Of a DNA stretch of 21,834 nucleotides, positions 1 through 7,900 are shown in pieces. The DNA is from Deltaproteobacteria bacterium. Lineage in GTDB: Bacteria > Desulfobacterota > GWC2-55-46 > UBA9637. The DNA is taken from NCBI GenBank assembly GCA_016234985.1, contig JACRNK010000028.1:1-21834 (forward strand). Reading direction: 5' to 3'. Position numbers and translations under genes: made by a program. Each line of letters starts with the position of its first letter. The stretch's first letter is position 1. Under the pieces are notes generated by a model. It searched no databases. It was given only the letters and a program-made list of their open reading frames with translations, and was not told the DNA's origin.

Positions 1-1
1 A

Positions 2-1060
2 AAGAAGGCAGAGGAGAGAGAGAAACTCAAGAGTGAAAATAAAAGACTGAAACAGGCATTTCAGAGGGAATATGATTTTAAGAATATCATAGCGGAAACT
101 CCGGCGATGCTTGATATATTCAAGCTCATTAAAAAAGTGGCTGACTATAACACAACTGTTTTAATCACAGGCGAAAGCGGCACAGGAAAGGAACTCATAG
201 CCAGGGCTATCCATTATAACGGCAGCAGAAAGGATAAGCCATTTGTTGCCATAAACTGCGGCGCAATACCGGCAACACTTCTGGAGAGCGAACTTTTCGG
301 CCATGTCAAAGGCGCATTCACCGATGCGGTTAGGGATAAAAAAGGCCTTTTCGAAGAGGCGGATGGAGGGACGATATTTTTAGATGAGATAGGCGAGCTC
401 CCCAGAGAATTGCAGGTAAAGCTGCTTCGCGTTCTTCAGGAAGGGGAAATCAGAAAGGTCGGGGATGCAAAATCCAAAAAAATAGATGTCAGGGTCATTG
501 CCGCCACAGCCAGAGAATTATCAGATGAAATCAAAAAAGATAATTTCAGGGAAGACCTTTTTTACAGGTTGAATGTTGTCCCGATAAAACTTCCTCCTCT
601 AAGGGAAAGGCAAGCCGATATTCCGATTCTGGCAAATCATTTTTCAGATATATATGCAAAAAAGTTCGGCAAAAAGATAAAGGCTGTTGACGAAGAGACC
701 ATGAATCATTTGAGCAATTACTCATGGCCGGGAAATGTAAGAGAGCTTGAGAATGTGATTGAAAGGGCGGTCATACTTTCGGATGGCGATGCAATAAAAG
801 CGGAGAGCCTGCCGTTTGTAAATCCCCCCATCCCCCCTTTTCCAAAGGGGGGCTTACAACCCCCTTTTATTCCCCCTTTGAAAAAGGGGGATACAGGGGG
901 ATTTGGCCTTTCCATTAAAAAGGCGGAAGAATCCATTGAAAAAGAGCTCATTAAAAAGGCTCTGGAAATGACGCATGGCAACAGGACAAAGGCAGCAGAG
1001 CTCCTTGAGATAAGCCACAGGGCGCTTTTGTATAAGATAAAGGAATATGGGTTGCTTTGA
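2..1060 (+). CDS. Sigma-54-dependent NtrC-family transcriptional activator (5' end outside window)
   Basis: The reading frame is open to the left edge, so the N-terminal part (probably a receiver domain) is missing. It begins with a short charged, coiled-coil-like linker before the AAA+ domain. Visible motifs are Walker A GESGTGKE (about 170-193), the sigma-54 contact loop as GAFTDA instead of the usual GAFTGA (311-328), Walker B GGTIFLDE (about 365-388), [18 protein letters not shown] and [16 protein letters not shown] Fis-type HTH closes the protein ([20 protein letters not shown]). The family hydrolyses ATP to open sigma-54 RNA polymerase promoters. Its position just before pilin genes suggests a PilR-like role, but the sensor kinase gene and receiver domain are not visible, so no symbol is given. 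A palindromic repeat is inserted in frame between the AAA+ and HTH domains (821-904), adding about 28 residues rich in Pro, Gly and Lys. Confidence 0.93.
   Translation, partial: KKAEEREKLKSENKRLKQAFQREYDFKNIIAETPAMLDIFKLIKKVADYNTTVLITGESGTGKELIARAIHYNGSRKDKPFVAINCGAIPATLLESELFGHVKGAFTDAVRDKKGLFEEADGGTIFLDEIGELPRELQVKLLRVLQEGEIRKVGDAKSKKIDVRVIAATARELSDEIKKDNFREDLFYRLNVVPIKLPPLRERQADIPILANHFSDIYAKKFGKKIKAVDEETMNHLSNYSWPGNVRELENVIERAVILSDGDAIKAESLPFVNPPIPPFPKGGLQPPFIPPLKKGDTGGFGLSIKKAEESIEKELIKKALEMTHGNRTKAAELLEISHRALLYKIKEYGLL
821..904. repeat. Palindromic repeat inserted in frame in the sigma-54 activator
   Basis: Two G/C-run hairpins lie back to back. The first has a perfect 9-bp stem with a 3-nt loop (832-840 with 844-852). 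The second has a perfect 8-bp stem with a 3-nt loop (872-879 with 883-890). Outer arms AATCCCCC (821-828) and GGGGGATT (896-903) also pair. The block has no stop in the gene frame and encodes a Pro/Gly/Lys-rich stretch ([24 protein letters not shown]). It looks like a dispersed palindromic element of the kind often seen in Nitrospirota-like and deltaproteobacterial genomes; that attribution comes from memory and was not searched. Confidence 0.85.
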
Positions 1061-1192
1061 CTTCATAGTTTTTGAACACATCCTTCTAAAACTCATCCCC
1101 TCTCATTTCGCTTTTTTCGTACATCCTCACGGCCTTGATGGTTTCCCGCTTTATTAAAATAAAAAACAATATCACAAAACCATGTAAAAAAC

Positions 1193-1212
1193 ACCTGTCT
1201 ATCGGGACAGGT
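1193..1212. repeat. Short hairpin in the intergenic region before the first pilin gene
   Basis: ACCTGTC (1193-1199) pairs with GACAGGT (1206-1212) across a 6-nt loop. No T-run follows, so it is not an obvious terminator. I see no convincing promoter elsewhere in the 1061-1246 gap. The hairpin may be a fragment of a dispersed repeat or a regulatory structure in the leader of the first pilin gene. Confidence 0.4.
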
Positions 1213-1246
1213 TACAAGGTTTGCGAAATAGTGTAAGCATGAAGAA

Positions 1247-1822
1247 ATGAGCAATGCTTCAAAAGGTTTTTCATTGATTGAGATGTTGCTTGTGATAGCG
1301 ATTATTATGATAATTGCCGCTATTGCTACGACCGGATCCGGCTCTTATAGAAGCCGCCAGTTAAGGGCGGCATCCATGCAGCTTTACGGCGATCTGCAGA
1401 AGACGAGAGTTGACGCAATGACGAAGAGCACTGCCAACAGAGGCAGCAGAGGATTCGGCATAAGGCTTAACTCAAGCAGTTCTTATGCAATCTTTGAATT
1501 TCAAGACGATCCCAATAATACAGGGGTTGTTGCCGGATCGGATAACAACTTTCATGATGACGGTGGTGCTGAAGAAGCGCTTGTTAAAAGCACAACTCTG
1601 CCGGATGGTGTAACAGTCACTGTGGGTGCTGTTTGCAGCGGCTGCGATGCCAATGTATTGATATTCAACAAGCAGGGATTGGCAAAGGGGACCACCTGGG
1701 CAGGAGGCGGCAGAACATTTATCGTGCAACTTTCAGGGATTGCCGACGCGCGGTGTCTGGTATTGGCTGATGTCAGAATAAGGGAAGGAATATGGAATGG
1801 TTCAAAGTGCACAAAACAGTAG
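1247..1822 (+). CDS. Minor pilin, GspH/FimT family (copy 1)
   Basis: This 191-residue prepilin has a short leader ending in Gly and a mature N-terminus GFSLIEMLLVIAIIMIIAA. That is the type III signal cleaved and N-methylated by PilD, with Glu at mature position 5. The conserved YGDLQKTRVDAMTKS segment after the hydrophobic helix and the C-terminal RIREGIW segment are shared with the next gene, and the two are clear paralogues. Four cysteines in the C-terminal half could form disulphides. The family (FimT/FimU/GspH) forms part of the minor pilin complex that primes pilus assembly and sits at the tip. The Shine-Dalgarno is weak (GAAG just before the ATG). A 180-nt gap separates it from copy 2, so the two need not be co-transcribed. 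Confidence 0.9.
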   Translation: MSNASKGFSLIEMLLVIAIIMIIAAIATTGSGSYRSRQLRAASMQLYGDLQKTRVDAMTKSTANRGSRGFGIRLNSSSSYAIFEFQDDPNNTGVVAGSDNNFHDDGGAEEALVKSTTLPDGVTVTVGAVCSGCDANVLIFNKQGLAKGTTWAGGGRTFIVQLSGIADARCLVLADVRIREGIWNGSKCTKQ

Positions 1823-1828
1823 CCTTTT

Positions 1829-1856
1829 CTACCTCCTACCGCCGACTATCTACTAT
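1829..1856. repeat. Degenerate heptamer array downstream of the first pilin gene
   Basis: Four imperfect 7-bp units in a row: CTACCTC, CTACCGC, CGACTAT, CTACTAT. Period 7 matches the arrays found in and around pilM, pilP, pilQ and aroC in this window, so it is probably an old member of the same class. Confidence 0.5.
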
Positions 1857-1970
1857 TTTTACATGGCAATCACCCTGCACTTTTTTCATACCTACGCAAG
1901 ATTTAGTGTTTTCCTATGAAAGACCCTTCAAAAATCTCTTTATTTATCAAGAACTTAACTTTATAAAAAT

Positions 1971-1987
1971 CTGGCATAGAAATTGCT
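1971..1987 (+). promoter_or_regulatory. Candidate sigma-54 (-24/-12) promoter
   Basis: The sequence CTGGCATAGAAATTGCT matches the YTGGCACGRNNNTTGCW consensus at all but two positions. GG (1973-1974) and GC (1985-1986) are separated by exactly 10 nt. An NtrC-type activator lies directly upstream, which supports function. The predicted start of transcription near 1998 leaves only about 5 nt before the ATG at 2003, which is unusual. An upstream activator site was not identified. Confidence 0.6.
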
Positions 1988-2002
1988 AAATATATTCTTC
2001 AA

Positions 2003-2566
2003 ATGAATATAAAAGATGAAAGGGGATTTTCATTGATAGAGCTTCTCGTTGTGGTTGCCCTTATTGCAATTATTGCGGCAATTGCCATGATGGGGCGCGA
2101 TACTTATCAAGGGCGGCAGCTCAAAGCGGCCTCGCAGCAACTTTACGGCGATTTGCAGAAAGTAAGAGTTGATGCAATGACCAAAAGCAATGCGGCAAAT
2201 AGCCGCGGTTTTGGGATACGGTTTACCTCAAGTTCAGCCTATAGGGTTTTTGAATTTAATGATAGTAATACAGCGGATAATTATCAATATGACGGAACAG
2301 CAGAAGAAGCGAATCCCACAGACGTTATTTTGACAAGCGGAATAACAGTTACATTGGGGAATACCACAACTCCTCCGACCGGCACAGGCAATGTGTTGAT
2401 ATTCAGCAAGCAGGGGTTGCCTAAAGATAATATATGGGGGCAAGACAATAGAATTTATGTGATACAGTTTTCAGGGGTTAGTCAGATAAGGTGTGTCAAT
2501 ATAGCTAATGTCACTATTAGGGAAGGGGTTTGGGATGCAGCGAACTCAAGTTGCGCAATACAGTAG
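2003..2566 (+). CDS. Minor pilin, GspH/FimT family (copy 2)
   Basis: This 187-residue prepilin has leader MNIKDERG and mature start FSLIELLVVVALIAIIAA, again with Glu5. It is a paralogue of the preceding pilin: both share YGDLQK-RVDAMTKS, RGFGIR, the VLIFSKQGL-type segment and a C-terminal TIREGVW, and look about half identical by eye. It belongs to the FimT/FimU/GspH minor pilins that help initiate pilus assembly. The gene heads a compact run pilV-pilW-pilX and lies directly behind the candidate sigma-54 promoter. No Shine-Dalgarno is visible before the ATG at 2003, and no alternative in-frame ATG precedes the FSLIE cleavage site, so this start is the only sensible one. Confidence 0.9.
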   Translation: MNIKDERGFSLIELLVVVALIAIIAAIAMMGRDTYQGRQLKAASQQLYGDLQKVRVDAMTKSNAANSRGFGIRFTSSSAYRVFEFNDSNTADNYQYDGTAEEANPTDVILTSGITVTLGNTTTPPTGTGNVLIFSKQGLPKDNIWGQDNRIYVIQFSGVSQIRCVNIANVTIREGVWDAANSSCAIQ

Positions 2567-3029
2567 ACAGGAGACAGGTTTTTCCCTCATTGAGATGATG
2601 ATAGCCTTATTCATCCTGACCGTTGCCGTGCTCGGGCTTTTAGAGCTTACCATCACCTCCATCAAAACCAATATGCAGAATGATATGAGAAATGCCTCCA
2701 TAAGGCTTACCAGCCAGACAGCGGAGATACTCCTTGCCCTGCCCATTGACAGTGTAGCCACATGCGGTTTGACCCCGGATGCAAGCGGCAGTAATTATAA
2801 TTCACTTTACACATACAGCGCCTCCAATACCTGTTTATATACCTCCGATTATGCAAGGTATCCTAATCCAAGTCAGGCTATAAGAAGCGGCACGGTTAAT
2901 TATAATATATACTGGTCGGTATCATCACCCACAAACGATATAAGGCAGATTACGATTACTGTTTCATATTTTTACCGCGGTCAGCAGTATTCAAACACGG
3001 CTGTAATATATAAGCACAGGGCAGTATGA
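2535..3029 (+). CDS. pilV: Minor pilin PilV-like
   Basis: This 164-residue prepilin has mature N-terminus GFSLIEMMIALFILTVAVLG, the pattern typical of PilV and GspI (Glu5, then a long hydrophobic helix). I place the start at ATG 2535, inside the end of the previous gene. The purine-rich AGGGAAGGGG lies just upstream and this gives a normal 15-residue leader; an upstream in-frame start at 2508 would make the leader longer. The 32-nt overlap with the previous gene suggests translational coupling. PilV acts with PilW, PilX and FimU as a minor pilin subcomplex that primes pilus assembly and connects to PilY1. Position between GspH-like and PilW genes supports the name; sequence similarity among minor pilins is low. 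Confidence 0.85.
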   Translation: MQRTQVAQYSRQETGFSLIEMMIALFILTVAVLGLLELTITSIKTNMQNDMRNASIRLTSQTAEILLALPIDSVATCGLTPDASGSNYNSLYTYSASNTCLYTSDYARYPNPSQAIRSGTVNYNIYWSVSSPTNDIRQITITVSYFYRGQQYSNTAVIYKHRAV

Positions 3030-3072
3030 AAAGCGGCATGCAGGCAAATAGACGCTTTTAAAGGAATGACTT

Positions 3073-4149
3073 ATGACGTTATTAAAGAAAAACGATGGTT
3101 TCAGTCTTGTTGAAATTCTTGTTGCGCTGGCAATATTTTCAGTGATAATTGCCGTTGTCGTCAGCTCATATATTACGCAGGTTAAGCACACGGGAAGGGA
3201 ATACAGGGTTGCGGAGACTGAGATAGAGACAGGCATAGCAAAGGGCATTATTGAGAGGGATATTGCCATGGCAGGATATGGGATTGCAGAGGATTACGGC
3301 GCCACAGGGTTCAATCCAATGGTTGCAAGCGCCACGAATGACAATCCTGACACATTGACCCTGACAGGCACAGCCCTTGGCATGAAATCAAGGCAGGCCC
3401 AGGCATGGACATATATAAACGGAGTTAACCCGACATTTGGGCCGGCCTCAACAGCGGACACCACTGCGCCATGGAGCGATTCAAGAGAGAATTTGGAGGC
3501 AAACGACAGGGTAATCCTGATGGAGCCAGGCACAAAGAAGCTGCTGGTAGAGGGGACAGAGTGGCTGTTTAAGTATGATGGTTCAAATGGCGATCCCGCA
3601 AATCGTCTTAAGACCCTTTCACTCGGCACAACCTATTCAACGCCGTCTGTAGGCACGTTGGTATACGGACTGTGCGGTTCTTCCTGCGCTGCGGCGGACA
3701 TTACCCAGCCTTATTATGCGGTCAGGTATTACTGGAGCGGCACGCCTCCGTCAAACTGTGCCTCTGGCACAAAGAGTCTGCTAAGGGCAGAGAGCACGAA
3801 AGACGCATCACCAGCCAGCGGCGACCCCATCCTTGACTGCGTGCTGGATGTGGAGGTTGCATTCGGCCTTGATACAGACGAGAACGGCACAATAGACGCA
3901 TGGGATAACGGCGGCGTGGCAGCGTCAGGATATGCGGCTTCAGATTTAAGAAAGCGGCTTAAACAGATAAGGTTCTATATCCTTGTCCAGTCAGGCAATT
4001 ATGACGCGAGTTACACCTCTCCGTTTACCAGCATCAGAGTCGGAGACAGTATCCTCGCCACAGGAAGGGATGTGGCTATCACAGGAGACCTGTTGAGATA
4101 CAGGTGGAGGATGCTGGCGATAAGCATTACGCCGAGGAATATAAGGTGA
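3073..4149 (+). CDS. pilW: Minor pilin PilW-like
   Basis: This 358-residue prepilin has leader MTLLKKNDG and mature start FSLVEILVALAIFSVIIAVV with Glu5. The length and the large C-terminal globular part fit PilW and GspJ-like minor pilins, which are the longest members of the set. Cysteine pairs such as CGSSC lie in the globular domain. AAGGA precedes the ATG at a suitable distance. PilW is part of the priming complex with PilV, PilX and a FimU-like pilin, assembled in the inner membrane and placed at the pilus tip under PilY1. The gene is 43 nt after pilV and about 29 nt before pilX, consistent with one transcript. Confidence 0.87.
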   Translation: MTLLKKNDGFSLVEILVALAIFSVIIAVVVSSYITQVKHTGREYRVAETEIETGIAKGIIERDIAMAGYGIAEDYGATGFNPMVASATNDNPDTLTLTGTALGMKSRQAQAWTYINGVNPTFGPASTADTTAPWSDSRENLEANDRVILMEPGTKKLLVEGTEWLFKYDGSNGDPANRLKTLSLGTTYSTPSVGTLVYGLCGSSCAAADITQPYYAVRYYWSGTPPSNCASGTKSLLRAESTKDASPASGDPILDCVLDVEVAFGLDTDENGTIDAWDNGGVAASGYAASDLRKRLKQIRFYILVQSGNYDASYTSPFTSIRVGDSILATGRDVAITGDLLRYRWRMLAISITPRNIR

Positions 4150-4178
4150 AAAAATAAAACAGTAAGGAGTTGATAATC

Positions 4179-4739
4179 ATGAGTCAAAAATTAAAAAAAC
4201 TCACAATTCTCAATGCTAAGATTATGAATGACAAGGGCGTCGCCCTTATCATCGCCCTGCTTATGAGCGTCGCCATAATGGCCATGGTGGCAGGGGTTCT
4301 CTATTTCTTAAATCAGTCCACAAGCATGTCAGGCGCAGGCAAAAGATATGCAACAGCCGCAGAAGCGGCGGATGGCGCCGTGAATGTGATGAAGGACAGC
4401 ATCAACCTTATCATGTGGGGCGAGTCAATTCTTGCCCTTCCGATTCAAACCGGGAATTGTTCGGCCCAGACATACGATCTTGCGTATGCGGTTCTTAATA
4501 ATAATGCGGCATGCACCACTACAATCAACCTTCTTTCTACGGCATTGGGGGGAAACTATACAGCCACTGTGACTGTTACAAGGCTATACAGCATTACACT
4601 GCCCGGCGGCAGGCTTGAGTTTGCAAGGAGCGCAGGCGGCGTGTCGTCTACTGCCATATTTTACAGGATTACCACGAGCGTGACAGGGCCTGATAATTCG
4701 GTGGCGGAAAATTCCGCGCTTTACAGGTTTACAGGATAA
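4179..4739 (+). CDS. pilX: Minor pilin PilX-like
   Basis: This 186-residue protein has an N-terminal KGVALIIALLMSVAIMAMVAG segment like the PilX N-terminal family. As in many PilX and GspK proteins there is no Glu at mature position 5 (the residues are VALII). It also carries an unusually long basic leader of about 18 residues before the presumed cleavage after Gly. ATG 4179 is chosen because AAGGAG (4164-4169) sits 9 nt upstream; a TTG at 4170 is less likely. PilX completes the minor pilin complex and is expected to bridge it to PilY1, whose gene follows after a gap holding a palindromic repeat element. Confidence 0.83.
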   Translation: MSQKLKKLTILNAKIMNDKGVALIIALLMSVAIMAMVAGVLYFLNQSTSMSGAGKRYATAAEAADGAVNVMKDSINLIMWGESILALPIQTGNCSAQTYDLAYAVLNNNAACTTTINLLSTALGGNYTATVTVTRLYSITLPGGRLEFARSAGGVSSTAIFYRITTSVTGPDNSVAENSALYRFTG

Positions 4740-4769
4740 AGCAGGTTTTAGATGTCAGGTGTTGGCGGG

Positions 4770-4908
4770 CTGTTGCCCAAACCTACAACTGTCATTCCCG
4801 CAGGTTTTTAGCGGGAATCCAGCGTCTTAAACAACGAACAAAGACACTGGATGCCCGATAAAAGCATTCGGGCATGACAAACTTATAAAAAGATGTTTTG
4901 GGCAACAG
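4770..4908. repeat. Composite palindromic element, copy A (pilX-pilY1 gap)
   Basis: The core runs from GTCATTCCCG (4791) to CGGGCATGAC (ending 4878). It has two internal hairpins: ATTCCCGC/GCGGGAAT on the left and TGCCCG/CGGGCA on the right. The core lies inside a perfect 12-bp inverted repeat, CTGTTGCCCAAA (4770-4781) and TTTGGGCAACAG (4897-4908). Related cores occur at 11170, 13384 and 19443. It fills most of the pilX-pilY1 gap and may act as a structured RNA or transcription attenuator between them. Confidence 0.85.
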
Positions 4909-4966
4909 GCCGTTAGAGGCTAACACATATCACCTGTCACCTACTGACGAAACGGAGGGTATTTAT

Positions 4967-7900
4967 ATGAGAAAACTAACATGCCTACTTGCAATGATAT
5001 TGATAATTGTAGGGTGGGCTATGCCCACCATGCTCCATGCTGCAATGGACAACTACTGCAGCGCGCCGCCTTATGTTACAAGGTCAATACAGCCCAACAT
5101 CATGATACTTCTGGACAACTCCTGCGATATGTTGAATCCGGCGTATGACCATGCAACAAACTACGACAACAACACTACATACACGGGCTATTTTATCTCC
5201 AACGCATATTATGCCGAGGATAACAACAGGTTTAAGGTTGTGGAGCAGAATGTGGCGACCTCTGCCGCATATCTGAGAACGAGCTATGTTGTGGGCGCCA
5301 CTACATATACTATCGTATATAAAGGCAACTTTATGAATTATCTTATCATGTCGCGCTTTGACTTGCTTCAGAAGATAATCACAGGCGGGAATGCCGCGGT
5401 TCCGAGGACCGCGGGCGGCGCTTCTACAGTGCGAAGCATGAGCGGAACAACCTGCGGCAGCGTAGGCGCATGGCCGGCATGGACAACGACCTACCTTGAT
5501 ACCACATCCGCAAACAACACAAACAATACCGCATATTCGGGATGCAATTTTATTGTGGACAGCGGATATTTAAAGATAGAGGATGCAACGCCCGGCCTAT
5601 GCACGCTTCCGGCGGCCGTCTTTGCCCTTACCCCCAAGGATGAGAACAGCACATTTTTCGCAAAGGCGGTAAAGCGGCTAAAAATTCTGGAAATATACGA
5701 CACATTTCTGACGCTCCTGAATGGCACAGGCCGTTTATTTGCCGACGCAGGCAGTTTTGTCGCAAGGTCAATGGAGAGGATAGATATTGTGAAAAGCGCG
5801 GCTGCAGTCGGGGCATATGGGGTTAGTATCAGCACCTCAAGCCCCCTTCCGGCCGGCACGGTAACCGTCGCATATTCTACAACCATTTCAGCGACGGTAG
5901 CTAATGACTCCGAGCCTCCGTCTGCATTAACATGGTCTATAACCTCAGGAAGCCTTCCGCCCGGGCTTACTTTTGCTTCAACAACCTGCAGCGCTAATCC
6001 GTCATGCTCAATTACGCTTTCAGGCACGCCTGCAACGGCAGGCACATATAGCTTTAGAGTTCATATTGCGGCGCAAAATTCAAAGAGCCCTACCCCGCGG
6101 AGCGCAAGCGTTGACAAGGATTTTTCCCTCACCATCTCTTCAGGCCCGAGCTACAACCTCTCCATCACAACCCCGACGCTCCCTTCGGGCACGACAAGCT
6201 CAACCTATTTGCAGACAATTGACGTGTCTCAAACAGGCTGCGCTGTGACGCCCGTATATACATGGACTCTCCAGTCCGGGTACCTCCCGTTCGGTCTTTT
6301 TCTTACCACGGAGAGCGCTCTCGGAGTGGATAAAAACGGCGACGGCGATACCACCGATGCCGTTATATCCGGCAACACCTGCCCGTTTACAAGCACAGGA
6401 GCCACAACAGGCGTGATTGGAAACAGTGGCGCCACCTGTTTAAAAACCGATACATTCAGCGTTGTAAGCGGGAAGAGTTATCAGGTCTCAACTTGCTCCA
6501 CAGGCGGAGACGGAGGGAGCTACACCGGTGATACATGGCTAAATCTCTCCGGCGTTTACTCCGGCTCAAATGATAATAGTTGCAGTCTTGGCTCCAAGCT
6601 AACCTTTACAGCCGGTTCCAGCGGCACAGAGACGGTTTGTCAATCAACCTATAGCGCCCATACTGTTGGCACCGGCGCTTATCCTGCCGATACAACATGG
6701 AGCTACAATATCAAAAACACCACTGACAATAAGCAATGCGCGGACACATTTGATTTTACTGTCAGGGTTTCCGCAACCTGCAGCGGCGCCGATATGGGAT
6801 ATGCGGAGCGGGCGCTCTCCATTGCCATAGCTGCGATTACCTCAAACAGGTCAAAGACATACAGATTGTGGGTGGATGTGGGCAAAGACATTAACAACAA
6901 CGACCTGCCGTCCGACGCAAGCACAGGTTTGATTCAGAGCTTTTGGGAGGATGCGCGCTGGGGTATGACAACCTTTGATCAGGTGGGAGCAACCGTGAGG
7001 GTCAAGGTTGATGAGTGTCTTGGAGGGAACGCCCTGACCACATTCCTTAATTCCATAGACGGGACTGTGCCCTCGAATGTTACAAGCGCGCACCTTTCCG
7101 ACGCATATCACGGCATAATAAAATATTTCAAGGACGAGAGCCAGAATTCAGCCGCAGGCTGGTATGGCGGCTGCACCGACCCGTTTACCGGAGACACGGT
7201 CTCGTGCAGGAAAAACTTTGTCCTTACCTTAAGCTCTGCATATGATGTAGGCTTCAATGCTACTGACAGAACCAGCTACACCCAGGCCACCGGCTGCGCA
7301 GCCACATATAGCGGGGTTACCGTCTCAACAAATCCGTTTATCCAGAATGCCTGTTACGCATATCAGAATGATTTAAGGACAGACAAGGATGGAACGCAGA
7401 ACCTCTATCATTACGCTGTCTATACATTTGCCAAGGATACCGAGGCTGTTTCAACCTATAACGGCAACGGGGCAACCAGGGCGATAAATAAGGCTATCTT
7501 GAAGGATGCCTCTTTGTCATCAGGCGGCGGAAAATTCTATGACGCGTCGCAGGGAACTGAGGTTCAGGCCAAGCTCATGCAGGCAATTACAGACATTCTC
7601 GGCAAGGCCGCATCCGGCACAGCGGTATCGGTTCTCACCACATCTTCAAGGGGCGTTGGCTCAATGGTGCAGGCATACTTCCTGCCCACAAAACTTGAAG
7701 GCACAAGGGATGTATTGTGGACGGGATATACGCAGAATATATGGATAGACCCAAAGGACAACCTGAGGGAGGATACGACCAATGATTATCAGTTGAAACT
7801 TGATTCAACTGTTTCCGGCGGCGACAATGTAATTAAGCTCTACTTTGACACGGCAGCCAACGAGACAAAGGTAGCTACATTTACCACAGACGGCAACGGA

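Noticed and set aside
1210..1225. Sigma-54-like GG...TTTGC upstream of the first pilin gene
   Set aside because: GG and GC are 11 nt apart, where sigma-54 needs 10, and the -24 half does not match TGGCAC.
2508..2534. Upstream start at 2508 for pilV
   Set aside because: ATG 2535 has a purine-rich Shine-Dalgarno and a normal prepilin leader length.
4170..4178. TTG start at 4170 for pilX
   Set aside because: AAGGAG directly abuts it with no spacer, whereas ATG 4179 has the normal 9-nt spacing.
4764..4776. TGGC...TTGC resembling a sigma-54 site before pilY1
   Set aside because: Spacing between GG and GC is 9 nt, and the sequence is explained as the outer arm of the palindromic element.
4898..4966. 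TTG start at 4898 for pilY1
   Set aside because: It falls in the palindromic element, and ATG 4967 has GGAGGG 7 nt upstream and begins a clean signal peptide.
5491..6045. Long antisense open frame within pilY1 (minus strand)
   Set aside because: No recognisable domain or start signal; it mirrors the low-complexity Thr/Ser/Ala codons of pilY1 on the opposite strand.
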